From Dioscorea cayenensis subsp. rotundata (lineage: Eukaryota > Streptophyta > Magnoliopsida > Dioscoreales > Dioscoreaceae), in NCBI RefSeq assembly GCF_009730915.1, contig NC_052484.1:4244054-4308053 (forward strand): a stretch of DNA of 64,000 nt. The letters are read 5' to 3'. Below are positions 10,980-19,305 of the stretch, one piece after another. The notes beneath the pieces are model-generated. The model was not told where the DNA came from. It made no database searches and saw only the letters and a program-made list of their open reading frames with translations. The stretch's first letter is position 1. Each line of letters starts with the position of its first letter. Position numbers and translations under genes: made by a program.

Positions 10980-12529
10980 ACAAAAAAGCAAAAGAGAAAA
11001 GAGATGCCTAACATGTTATGCATATATCATTCACTAGGTAAGGGTGACTTGCTTAAGCTTGACAAAAGAAAAAACATTTTTTTACAAATTTATCCAGTTG
11101 AATCACATCAACCAGTGGAGTCAATAGAGATGATAGTTGTGGACAAACACCATCATCTCCTGATCATCTCCTGACAATGAAATGAACAGATGACGGACTG
11201 ACATGGCAATAAAGAGCATTTTATCTTAGGAAACAGTTTGAGAAACATGAAAAAATAAATAAAGAAAAAGAGATTAGATTCAAAAGTCTCTAGAACACTA
11301 GCACAAAGAAGAAGAGGGTAGAGAAGAAGAATCAGAGAAACAAGAAAAAGGAGAAAGGACTGAGAAGAAGAATGTAGAGAAGAAGAACCAGAAGAGAAGA
11401 AGAAGAAGAAGAAAGGGCTAAGGTGTCATTGTTTTGATGACTCATCAACTTAATCTGACGTGGACAAGCCACGTAAGCTTGATAATGTTTACATCAGCGG
11501 CTGACTGGGCTTTTACGGCCGCCATATAGGCTATTGGGCGACGGAGAATCTCGAGTGACTTCCCAGTGAAAGTCTTTATAACTTGAGTGACCACTTTGAT
11601 GCGTTTTGAAATTGAATGACCAAAATGATAATAAGGCAAAGTTGGGTGACTTCCTGAAAAATAAACCCCAAAAATGATCCATCTGGTACCCATGCTAATC
11701 TCCGAAGAAAGGATGGTAATGTCTCATCATGAAATAGATGGGATTTGGAAGGAGGCTGACAAAATGGTTATGAATTTTATTATTGTCACAGACAGAACCA
11801 ACTGATACATGAGAAAAACAATTGACAACTAATTTGCAAACCTTAGAGTCTTCTTGTCTTTGTAGTTCGGACTTTGTGATAACATGCTGAGAAACATAAT
11901 TCAATTTCTCATAACCCTTCAATTTAGCTTGAGATTTATTAACATATACTCGACATGTTCTATCTGAACTAAGAGAAGCAACATACTAGCCTAAAGGATC
12001 CCAAGCGACACCTTGAACATAATGCAAATGACCATCCAAAATCTGATGGACTGAACCTGAATATTGGGAACAAATATGATCATATAAGCAACCATTCGCT
12101 CAATTTCACAGAAACATATATTAAATCTCCTACATCATACCTTTATTGGCATCCTAAATTATACATGAATTATCAACTGAACTAGAAACAGACCATTGAA
12201 CATCAAGAACGTCTTTTCGATGAAATCTGGTTGAAAAATAAATGAATAAAACATAAGAAAATATTGTTGGGCAGAATCCCTAAGTAAAAATTTTCAGGAT
12301 TGATCTTACGATAATGTCTTGAGTACTTTCCATGTATAACCATCATCATATGTGTGTAATTTTCAGATGATTAGTTCACCTCCTAAAAATTCGAGAGAGA
12401 AAATGCTAATCAATAAAACAATTATCAGGCCCTTGATATTATTATTTCAATTAGTACACAATAAATTCAATTTGACAATGATCCGTAAACATAAAGGCAT
12501 ACCATCCGCACTAGATGCAAGGTGTTCTC

Positions 12530-13367
12530 CTGTAAAAGAATAAAAGCAAATTTACTTCAGTCACAGATGAACAGAGAAATCAAATAATGGGTACCAAAAG
12601 TTGTTCTCCATCAGAATTTACAGAATATGGCAACAACGAATTGAAAGTGCAAAACATGACTAAATAAAAAGACTATCAATTACATGAATGGTTAAGCACT
12701 CATCCTTAATGCGTGTGAATGCCTATTGAGATTGAGAAAATAATCAAATCATGCCTCCACAGCCAGGTAACAATGACAAAAACCTCACAGAAAGCAATGA
12801 TCAACTAAAATAGTTTTTAAATGTTGGTTGTTCTTGACGTCAAGTAAACATAAAAGTCTGTTGTTAATTATTCCAAGTAGTTTGGGAACTTTTGATTTGT
12901 GCAAAAATGAGCCACAAGGATGAGATTTAAGTTTTATGAGTATGCTTCCTCCTTAAAAGTAGGTAGATCTACACTAGATACAAGGAATATGATTCGGAAT
13001 CAATTGTTTGTCAAACATTGCATAACATAGGAGATGTAGTTTATATAGGACTTTTGCCACTTTCAAATAAGGTATGGGGTTGATGTGATCAAGGGAAACT
13101 TGGTGCCATATTTGGGATCCATTCTTTGATGCTAACATTCACGCTATCATATAAAAATTCATGTTGTTAAGGTTCAAATAGCCAAGACAGAATTCATGTT
13201 CTATGTCATCACATTTGATTGGAATCATCTATGGAAATGATGGTCTATCTCTCAAACAAAATTTTAAATGTATATATTTATAAAAAATTCTACCAAAAAT
13301 AACCAAAAAAAATCAACAAAGAAACACCAAATCGGAAAAAGAAAATCGAAACCAAAAAGATCCAGAC
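12530..13367. other. CACTA interior between the FAS2 and RPL18 fragments
   Basis: No exon recognised. A CCTATATAAAC word on the minus strand near 13036-13050 resembles a TATA box, but nothing else supports a promoter there. Confidence 0.4.
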
Positions 13368-13800
13368 CTTCCCATCCATGAACTTAATCAATCTGCGAAG
13401 CGAGATCGGCGGCCGATTGGTCTTGCTCATGAAAAGCCGCTTCAACACCGCGGCATTGAACTTGCTCCCCGTCCTCCGCACAAGAAACCGATAAAGCTAA
13501 CACGAAACAAGCACATCAAGATCAAACTCACCAAATCAACCAAAAAAAAAAATCATCTAAAAATCAACACCAATCTCACCTAACAAGAAGCTTGAGATAA
13601 ACATTGTCAGACCTGGGAACTGTGCGCTTGACCCTCTTGCTACGGCCACCGGCGGCGAGATCAATACCCTACAAGACACAGCGGAGAAGAAGAAGCCATT
13701 AGAGAGAGAGAAATGCATGAGATCTAGGGTTTAAAGAAGCTCTCCAAGCGGGAGAAAACTACCATTCTCGTCAGAGCTCCGACAGTGGCTAGGGTTTTGA
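13368..13800 (-). pseudogene. RPL18: Captured 5' part of ribosomal protein L18 gene (exons 1-3)
   Basis: eL18 is a large-subunit ribosomal protein of about 187 residues. The minus strand shows exon 1, with only the ATG (13765-13763) followed at once by a GT donor. Exon 2 (13668-13580) reads [18 protein letters not shown] then [11 protein letters not shown]. Exon 3 (13496-13368) reads [15 protein letters not shown] and [19 protein letters not shown] to KFMDGK. The remaining exons (about two thirds of the protein) are absent. The frame does not join at the exon 2/3 junction (KLLV plus two bases, where the family has a full Lys codon), so about one base has been lost. The piece carries its own leader and promoter-like upstream DNA and points toward the FAS2 fragment. 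Confidence 0.9.
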
Positions 13801-13910
13801 GAACATTGTAATGAACTTCCTTTTATAATGATATTTTGGGATTGGGTCGGCCCAACAAGGCCCAAAACTCAAAGCCCAACTTATGATTGTCTCTTATGGG
13901 CCTTTATGTG
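13785..13910 (-). promoter_or_regulatory. Captured ribosomal-protein promoter with telo-box and site II motifs
   Basis: Upstream of the RPL18 ATG lies a telo-box AAACCCTAG (13789-13797, minus strand). Beyond it are clustered TGGGCC/TGGGCT-type site II words near 13846-13852, 13859-13864, 13874-13879 and 13899-13904. This pairing of telo-box and TCP-bound site II elements is typical of plant ribosomal-protein promoters, so the element appears to have taken promoter as well as exons. Confidence 0.65.
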
Positions 13911-14249
13911 CTTATTTATTATTAGGGATTATTATTAGCAGGAGAAAAGTGGTGAAAAGTCCTCAAATGGTTTTGACTTGGCTACATGATCCCCCTAGAC
14001 TTTTTGTAAGGCTTAAATCAATATTATTGTGCCTTTATTTAAAAAATGTATATTTAAATATATTTAAAAACTATACTAATATGCCATGATGAAATTTCCT
14101 TCTTAAATGCAAAATATTAAAAATGGGTTTCAATTGTAAAATTACTTATTAACAATTGACACATATGAAACTATAGAAATTTTTAAAAAATAAAAATAAT
14201 AATTAATGTATTGTCATCTAAAAAATAAATAAATAAATCTTTCATTTTG

Positions 14250-14285
<36 letters not shown>

Positions 14286-14929
14286 AACCCATAAAGTATT
14301 TAAGGTATTAATTATATGTAAGGCATTTGGGGGGTTCTTTGCACTATGAGGGCAAATAATTAAAAAAAAATGAAGGGGGTAATGAATGAATATTCAGTTT
14401 ATGTCCTTTCCGGCTGTTTGAGAAAAACTTGAATAACATATGAGTTTATTTTTATATAATTTTGTATCATCTAAAATTTTAATTTATAATTTTAATTTCA
14501 ATACAAATTAGTAGCTAATTAGTTATAATTGGCGAATGCCAATAATAAATTTACAAGAGAGATTTAATTTGACCTAACTCAGTATGGGTTAGATTTTGGA
14601 AATAAGAGGAATAAAAGAAGACTTTTTACTATTGTTGAAGACTTTTCTTTAGCATAATTGCAAGAGATTTACTATAAAAGTTATTTATATGTAAAAAATA
14701 AATATAATTATTTATATTTATAATGAATATTTTATATTATATATATATATATATATAATTATTGTCGTGTCCAGCCATACCCGTGTTCTTAATTTTTAGA
14801 AATTACCGTGTCGCCGTGTCCGTATCGTGTCGTGTCGTGCCCCCGTATCCGTGTCCATGCTTCATAGTAAATAACTGAAATAATTAATGAAATAAAAATT
14901 GATAATAAGTTTAACCCAATGGATTCAAA
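13911..14929. other. AT-rich CACTA interior with an (AT)n run and a CGTGTC-rich patch
   Basis: No gene recognised. An (AT)n microsatellite lies at 14254-14282 and another near 14737-14757. From about 14766 to 14862 the sequence is a degenerate run of CGTGTC/CGTATC words. Confidence 0.5.
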
Positions 14930-15275
14930 TTTTGCGACACAGTGTGCGACGCCAAAAAATCTTTGCAAATAATGTGTCACAATCTGTGTCGCAAACCAAT
15001 TGCATGCTAGGTGCTAACATTTGCAACAAAGTTTACGACACCAATAGATCGTTGCAAATAATGTGTCGTAACCTGTGTCGCAAACCATTACATGGTAGAT
15101 GCAAAAACTTTTGCAACAAAATTGGCGACATTCTTGGATGGTCATTTTTTTGCGACACAATTTGGTTAAATTTGCAACGTTTTTGGTTTTTTGTCACAAA
15201 TGGTTGCAATTTGTGTTGCAAATCTGCGACATATTTATGTGTCGCAAATATATGTGTCGCAAATAGCATTTTTTC
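14930..15275. repeat. Right subterminal repeats of the CACTA element
   Basis: Repeated TTTGCGACAC and TGTGTCGCAAA words in both orientations, matching those at the left end of the element. Confidence 0.85.
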
Positions 15276-15354
15276 TTGTAGTGTAGGGACAAATTATATT
15301 AGAGGGACCAAAGGGGAAGATTTACTATATTAGAGAGACTAAATCGAGTATTCT

Positions 15355-15583
15355 TTTTTTGGGAAAGAGGAGCGGGGCGAACCCACTAGAAATCCAAGGA
15401 CGTGCACAAGTCTCGGTGGAATAAGTGGGGACGGGGCCGCGCTCACGTGGGCGCTGGAACCACCCGTACACAACCACTATTCACAACTCCCAGAAATGTG
15501 CCCTCAGCCGAGAATCGAACTCTCACCACTCGGTGAGAGCTCTATCGGCGACCCGTGTACCAATAGACCTAAAGGTCGTTGGC
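15355..15583 (-). mobile_element. tRNA-derived SINE, family 1 copy 1 (229 bp)
   Basis: A 17-bp duplication ACTAAATCGAGTATTCT flanks it (15338-15354 and 15584-15600). On the minus strand it begins with a Pol III box A-like stretch (GGTCTATTGGTACACGGG). A box B (GAGAGTTCGATTCTC, near 15502-15516) follows, and it ends in a short A tail (seen as Ts at 15355-15361). Pol III boxes, A tail and long target duplication define a SINE moved by a LINE enzyme. A 229-bp copy at 47991-48219 has the same length and orientation and about 94% identity by eye. It landed in the right arm of the TA-flanked MITE. Confidence 0.92.
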
Positions 15584-15601
15584 ACTAAATCGAGTATTCT
15601 A

Positions 15602-16029
15602 CCAATTCTTATCTATATACTACCTCTTTCTCTCCAAAACCCCACATCAAAAATTATTGTTTCATGGTTACACTTCAAAGCCAAAAAGTTTCATATTTTT
15701 AAGCGATCAAAAGTAACATTTAGAACTTATGCGTTAGCTTCAAGCAAAAAGGGGTTAGAGATGAAGAAGCATTTGAAGAATTTCAAGAGTAGTAACCCTC
15801 CCTCTACTTGCGAGCTCTTGAAGGACATTGGAGTTTGAGAAGTTGGCTATAGGTTTGAACTTGTTAAAGAGAAAGATTGATGCTAGGGTTCATAATAGTG
15901 ACGCAAGTGTATGTGCCGATCTTGTAATAGAGTATGCTGAAAAGAAAGGCATCGACCCTCAAGGAAAACAGAGTCTATTAGTACTAATCCTTAGTCCAAA
16001 AACTAGCCTATTCAAAGTGATGTGATGTG
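15602..16029 (+). other. Two short overlapping frames, unrecognised
   Basis: A frame ending 15838 closes with MKKHLKNFKSSNPPSTCELL. A second frame from 15828 to 16025 carries FEKLAIGLNLLKRKIDARV and LVIEYAEKKGIDPQGK. The second could continue the first by a frameshift, which would make it a fragment of a larger protein. I do not recognise the family. Confidence 0.3.
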
Positions 16030-16620
16030 AAAAAATTAAAAAGAAAATACAAATCAAAAGCACTAAAGTAAATACGACTAACATGCAAGGGAATAGGATG
16101 CTCGGCCATAGACTACCTTTAGGGTTTCATAAGTCTAGGACAATGGTTATAAACATAGCAATCCAAATTGAACCGAGAGAAATCCTGAAGTATACTATCC
16201 TCTTTTTGAAGGTGAATAGTAACTGATCTAGTACAATGCTGATACAGACAAAACCAAGATTGCATTGTACTCTATGAAATCTTAACAACAATCGATAAAA
16301 ATTCAAAATGTAGGTAATCCTTCTTTCAAAGTGATTACCTCTAATCCCATATAAAGTAGAAATGAGATCTCTCTATAAATTAATCTCTACAATTACAAAA
16401 GAGGACGGAATTAATTGCCAATTCATACGGAGAGATTGTGGGAGGAAAATTCTTTACTCTAAAGTACCCTATCTCTAGTCGTATTTACAATTCCCTTTCA
16501 ATAGTGGCTTGCCAATGTATGATGGGTGGGTCTCTCAACTCATCACACAAGCACATCAAACATGAATCCAAGGCTTTTGCCTCAATAGAATTCAAGGCGA
16601 TAAGAACACTCAATTGAATT
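16030..16620. other. Intergenic DNA, nothing recognised
   Basis: Moderately AT-rich. No coding frame, tandem repeat or clear transposon end seen. Confidence 0.4.
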
Positions 16621-16629
16621 CAAAAGTAA

Positions 16630-17135
16630 ATGATTGTAATTTGTTAGTTCCGCCGATGTGGTTTGTGATTAAGAGAATACTTAAACACTCATAGAAAACT
16701 AACACAAACCAAACAAGGAGACACACAAGATTGGTAACCCAGTTCTGCGTTCACTCGCCTACGTCTGGGGGGCCAAGCTCAGAGATAAAAAACAATCAAC
16801 TAAAAGAGGTGAAAATAAATGAGTACAAACACTTGTGACTCACTCTCTCAACAATAAAGATCACTATCCTCTCTAGATTGTCTAGTGCTCACACACTCTC
16901 TTCCACGAGTGATCCCTACAATCTTTGAGCAAGGTAGCTTATATAGACGCCTCAACGTCCCAAATATAGCATATAACTTTTTTAGAATCTCCGCGGCTAC
17001 TAATTAAAAAACTTTCCGAAATTAGCAGTTGCAACTCCTGTTGTAACATGAATTGCAACATGGCCCTGACTGCTGACTTAACTGAGTTCTGGTTACGTTG
17101 CAAATGATCTACTCAGAGTCATGTAATTCACTGTC
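16630..17135 (-). mobile_element. LTR-like remnant (possible solo copia LTR)
   Basis: On the minus strand there is a TATA box CTATATAAGC (near 16938-16947). Downstream comes a stretch of the type seen in copia LTRs, including the phrase gggttaccaatcttg and, on +, cgcctacgtctggggggcc. No second LTR or internal retroelement protein is seen nearby, and TG..CA ends with a duplication were not identified, so limits are approximate. Confidence 0.35.
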
Positions 17136-17174
17136 TTCTTCTTCTTCTTCTTCTTCTTCTTCTTCTTCTTCTTC
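17136..17174. repeat. (CTT)n microsatellite
   Basis: About thirteen consecutive CTT units next to the 3' side of the MuDR-like fragment. Confidence 0.95.
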
Positions 17175-17181
17175 AACATCT

Positions 17182-17544
17182 TCATGTTCGGCATCTTCTT
17201 CTAAAGTAACATCCCCTCATCCTACACACCATAGTATTCCTTAAGACATCATCGCTACTACTAACATATACTTTAGTCACCTTAACACACAAATTTGTAA
17301 TCCTAATATGATCCATAGCCAAGGCCATTGCCACTACATCCAAATCATTTTTTATTTCTGGCATCCCCATCCTTTCATTCTTAATGTCCTTAAACCAAAG
17401 AGTACAACCTTCTGCACGTAATTTTAAATCCTTAGCCATGCTTAAAATTTCTAATATTGATATATAATCAGCAACACAAAAGTAAAAAAACCCTAAAAAC
17501 CTATAACCACTCCATTTCTCTACATCATCAAGTCCATAATACAT
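17182..17544 (-). pseudogene. N-terminal (PB1-like) fragment of a MuDR-type transposase
   Basis: The 120-codon frame reads DYISILEILSMAKDLKL, then CTLWFKDI, then EIKNDLDVVAMALAMDHIR and LCVKVTKVYV. This order resembles the N-terminal PB1-like region of plant MuDR transposases (dimerisation-type fold ahead of the MULE domain). The DDE core is not present nearby, so it is a fragment. The family call rests on remembered pattern only. Confidence 0.5.
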
Positions 17545-17559
17545 TTATATTGTGAAATA

Positions 17560-18110
17560 TTCAGCAGTTTACACTGAAAATAAAAATGGAAAAACAATGA
17601 TAAATTAACGCACATCAATGGATTAAAACTAATTTAGGTATCCTTTGAACATTTTTATAGTACATAACAGTGCACGATAATGAACTTCTATGGATGTGCA
17701 TTTATTTAACACCTCAATGTAATTTTTCAGAGGCGGGAAGTTAGATTTTTAAGATAGCACAACACATGGAGCAAATGTTTTCAGTCAATAAACAAACACA
17801 TGAAGGGACTATTAAATAAAAAAATATATCAAACCCCAGTTATATCAATATATAAAACAAACACATGAAGGAACAAATAAATAAACCAAGTTGTCCCAAT
17901 ACATGAAATGAACACATGGAAGAACAAATAAATAAACAAATAAATCAAAGCCCACATAAAACAATCTCCAACATTCAATATATATCAACCATAATTATCA
18001 AGAAGCAACAATGAAACAAATTAGCGCATTAGGCAAAGCCCTAACATTTAATAGGTTTCAACCTTGATATGCAGGAAGACAAAAAAAAAATAAATAAATA
18101 AATAAATAAA
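17560..18110. other. AT-rich spacer with repeated acacatgaagg phrases
   Basis: The phrase aacacatgaagga or aacacatggaaga recurs at about 17795, 17865 and 17910, suggesting a weak tandem repeat. An (AAAT)n run lies near 18088-18110. Confidence 0.4.
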
Positions 18111-18265
18111 CATCAACAAATATGATAAATAAAAACAACTTAAACATCAACAAACATGATAAACGAAAACAAGTTGAACATCAACTGTTTGAATTCCTTA
18201 AACATCAACTTAAATTAAACAATCAAACATCAACAAATATGATAAACAAAAACGACTTAAACATA
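18108..18265. repeat. Degenerate tandem repeat, unit about 30-40 bp
   Basis: Three to four units share the phrase acatcaacaaatatgataaa followed by an A-rich stretch and acttaaac (near 18110, 18145, 18225). Confidence 0.6.
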
Positions 18266-18714
18266 AAATTAAGTTCCACAAATAAAGGATGTTCATCAAT
18301 TTTTTTTTGGCCTCCCCATCACCATGTCTAATTTAATTTCTTTCACAATCATTTGAAACTATTTGGAAGATAAGTATTGTCCATAACCATTGCTCCCAAA
18401 GGATCTTAAGAAAAGTCACTTAATCTCCATATGAAGAAACATTAATGGTCATTTTTTTTTGTTGTTATTGTATTTTTGCATATTTTTTTCATATATGGTG
18501 AATGAATGTGTTCATTGTCTTGTGTTTATTTTTAGCTTTCTCTGGTTGTGTAAGAGTTGATGATATATGCAGGTCGTAGCTTGTCTGCAATTATTATGCA
18601 AAAAAAATTATCGCAAATTTGATTCTATGAAACTTTAACCCATATGAGAATCAGTATTGTTATGCTACTCCTAATAAGTATTTTTAATGTGTAAAATCCA
18701 CAAGGTCCTTATTA

Positions 18715-19297
18715 GATCTGTCAATGGGCTGGGGCGGGTTCAGGCCTGGCTAAATCCATAATTACTAAAATTCAAGCTTGTCCAAGCCCAGCTTGTCCTG
18801 AAAATATGTGCCTTAACTCTTGCTAAAATCGGTCCATTTAGATTTTTCATCAAATAATAAATAAGTTATAAAAAAAATTAACAATAATATTAATCTGTGA
18901 ACATGACCAGATATTATTTCACAAAACACTTTAAAATTAAAATACCAAATACTCATCTTTATTCAATCACAACAACTAAAATTCAATCCATTATAATCAA
19001 TGGCAATCAATAATAAATATATATTATATACTTATATGCAAAACTAATTGATAAATAATCAATGGAAATTCAAACTATTATATATAATAGTTCATACAAA
19101 CTAATTAATAATTATATTTTATAACTTGGCCCGGGTAGGGCTTTTAACAATGAAAACCAAACCTATCCCGTTTTTAAAATGGGCTCTTTTTTGCCCAAGG
19201 CATGGTCATCGGGCCTTATATATTTATCCAAGCCCTCCCAATTTTCAGGCGAGCCTTTGGTCTTGGGCGAGTAGCCTGGCCCTTATTCAGGTCTAGT
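18715..19297. mobile_element. Possible hAT-type non-autonomous element
   Basis: Flanked by CCTTATTA (18707-18714) and TCTTATTA (19298-19305), an 8-bp direct repeat with one mismatch. The ends are weakly inverted (GATCTGTCAATGGGC against ACTAGACCTGAATAAGGG). Both ends are rich in GGGC/GCCC words, common in degenerate plant hAT ends. No transposase frame. A related piece lies at 20310-20420. Confidence 0.45.
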
Positions 19298-19305
19298 TCT
19301 TATTA

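Larger units (their letters stand above)
10155..11668. mobile_element. Non-autonomous MULE, 1.5 kb, inserted in the FAS2 fragment
   Basis: A perfect 10-bp duplication CAAAAATGAT flanks it (10145-10154, 11669-11678). The ends form long inverted repeats of about 390 bp (10155-10545 against 11300-11668), beginning GGGTTAATTTTTTAGGAAG at left and matching inward from the right with few changes. The 9-10 bp duplication and long arms fit Mutator-like elements. The middle holds a GC-richer stretch (10680-10880) with no recognised protein, then a compound microsatellite. It lies inside one exon of the FAS2 fragment, so it arrived after that exon existed. Confidence 0.9.
10131..12529 (-). pseudogene. 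Captured fragment of chromatin assembly factor 1 subunit FAS2, split by a MULE
   Basis: FAS2 is the WD40 p60 subunit of CAF-1, which loads histones H3-H4 during replication. Five exons with introns are legible on the minus strand. They are A 12529-12503 (GEHLASSADG), B 12382-12310 (GELII-stop-KLHTYDDGYTWK), C 12226-12141 (HRKDVLDVQWS and SVDNSCII-stop-DA), D 12056-11842 ([19 protein letters not shown] through [15 protein letters not shown] to RQEDSK) and E from about 11748. Exon E ([23 protein letters not shown]) is cut by the MULE at 11679 and resumes at 10154 with SFLLVPAG. Stops replace two Trp codons and another occurs after DPLG in exon D; a few WD codons are missing in exon C. The retained introns mean it was copied as DNA, not from mRNA. 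Confidence 0.88.
8955..15283. mobile_element. CACTA (En/Spm-like) transposon, 6.3 kb, carrying host gene fragments
   Basis: The right end reads inward CACTACAAGAAAAAATGC (15283 down to 15266). The left end reads TACTACAACAAAAAATGC from 8955, with C changed to T at the first base. The flanks are TAG (8952-8954) and TAG (15284-15286), the 3-bp duplication expected for CACTA elements. Both subterminal regions are packed with TTTGCGACAC/TGTGTCGCAAA units. No transposase core is visible. The interior instead carries parts of RPL18 and FAS2 and a possible terminal exon of the element. The element sits inside a MITE and itself contains a MULE. Confidence 0.93.
8765..15599. mobile_element. TA-flanked MITE, copy 1, split by a CACTA element and a SINE
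   Basis: The left part is 8765-8954. The right part is 15287-15354, finished after the SINE at 15599. The ends are inverted (taATACTCTATTTAGTC at left; GACTAAATCGAGTATTC at right) and are flanked by TA (8763-8764, 15600-15601), as for Tc1/mariner-type MITEs. Without the insertions the element is about 257 bp and almost fully palindromic, with the repeated phrase agagggac and ctctaatata on both arms. A second copy at 43780-44009 has the same ends and length class, which confirms the family. Confidence 0.82.
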
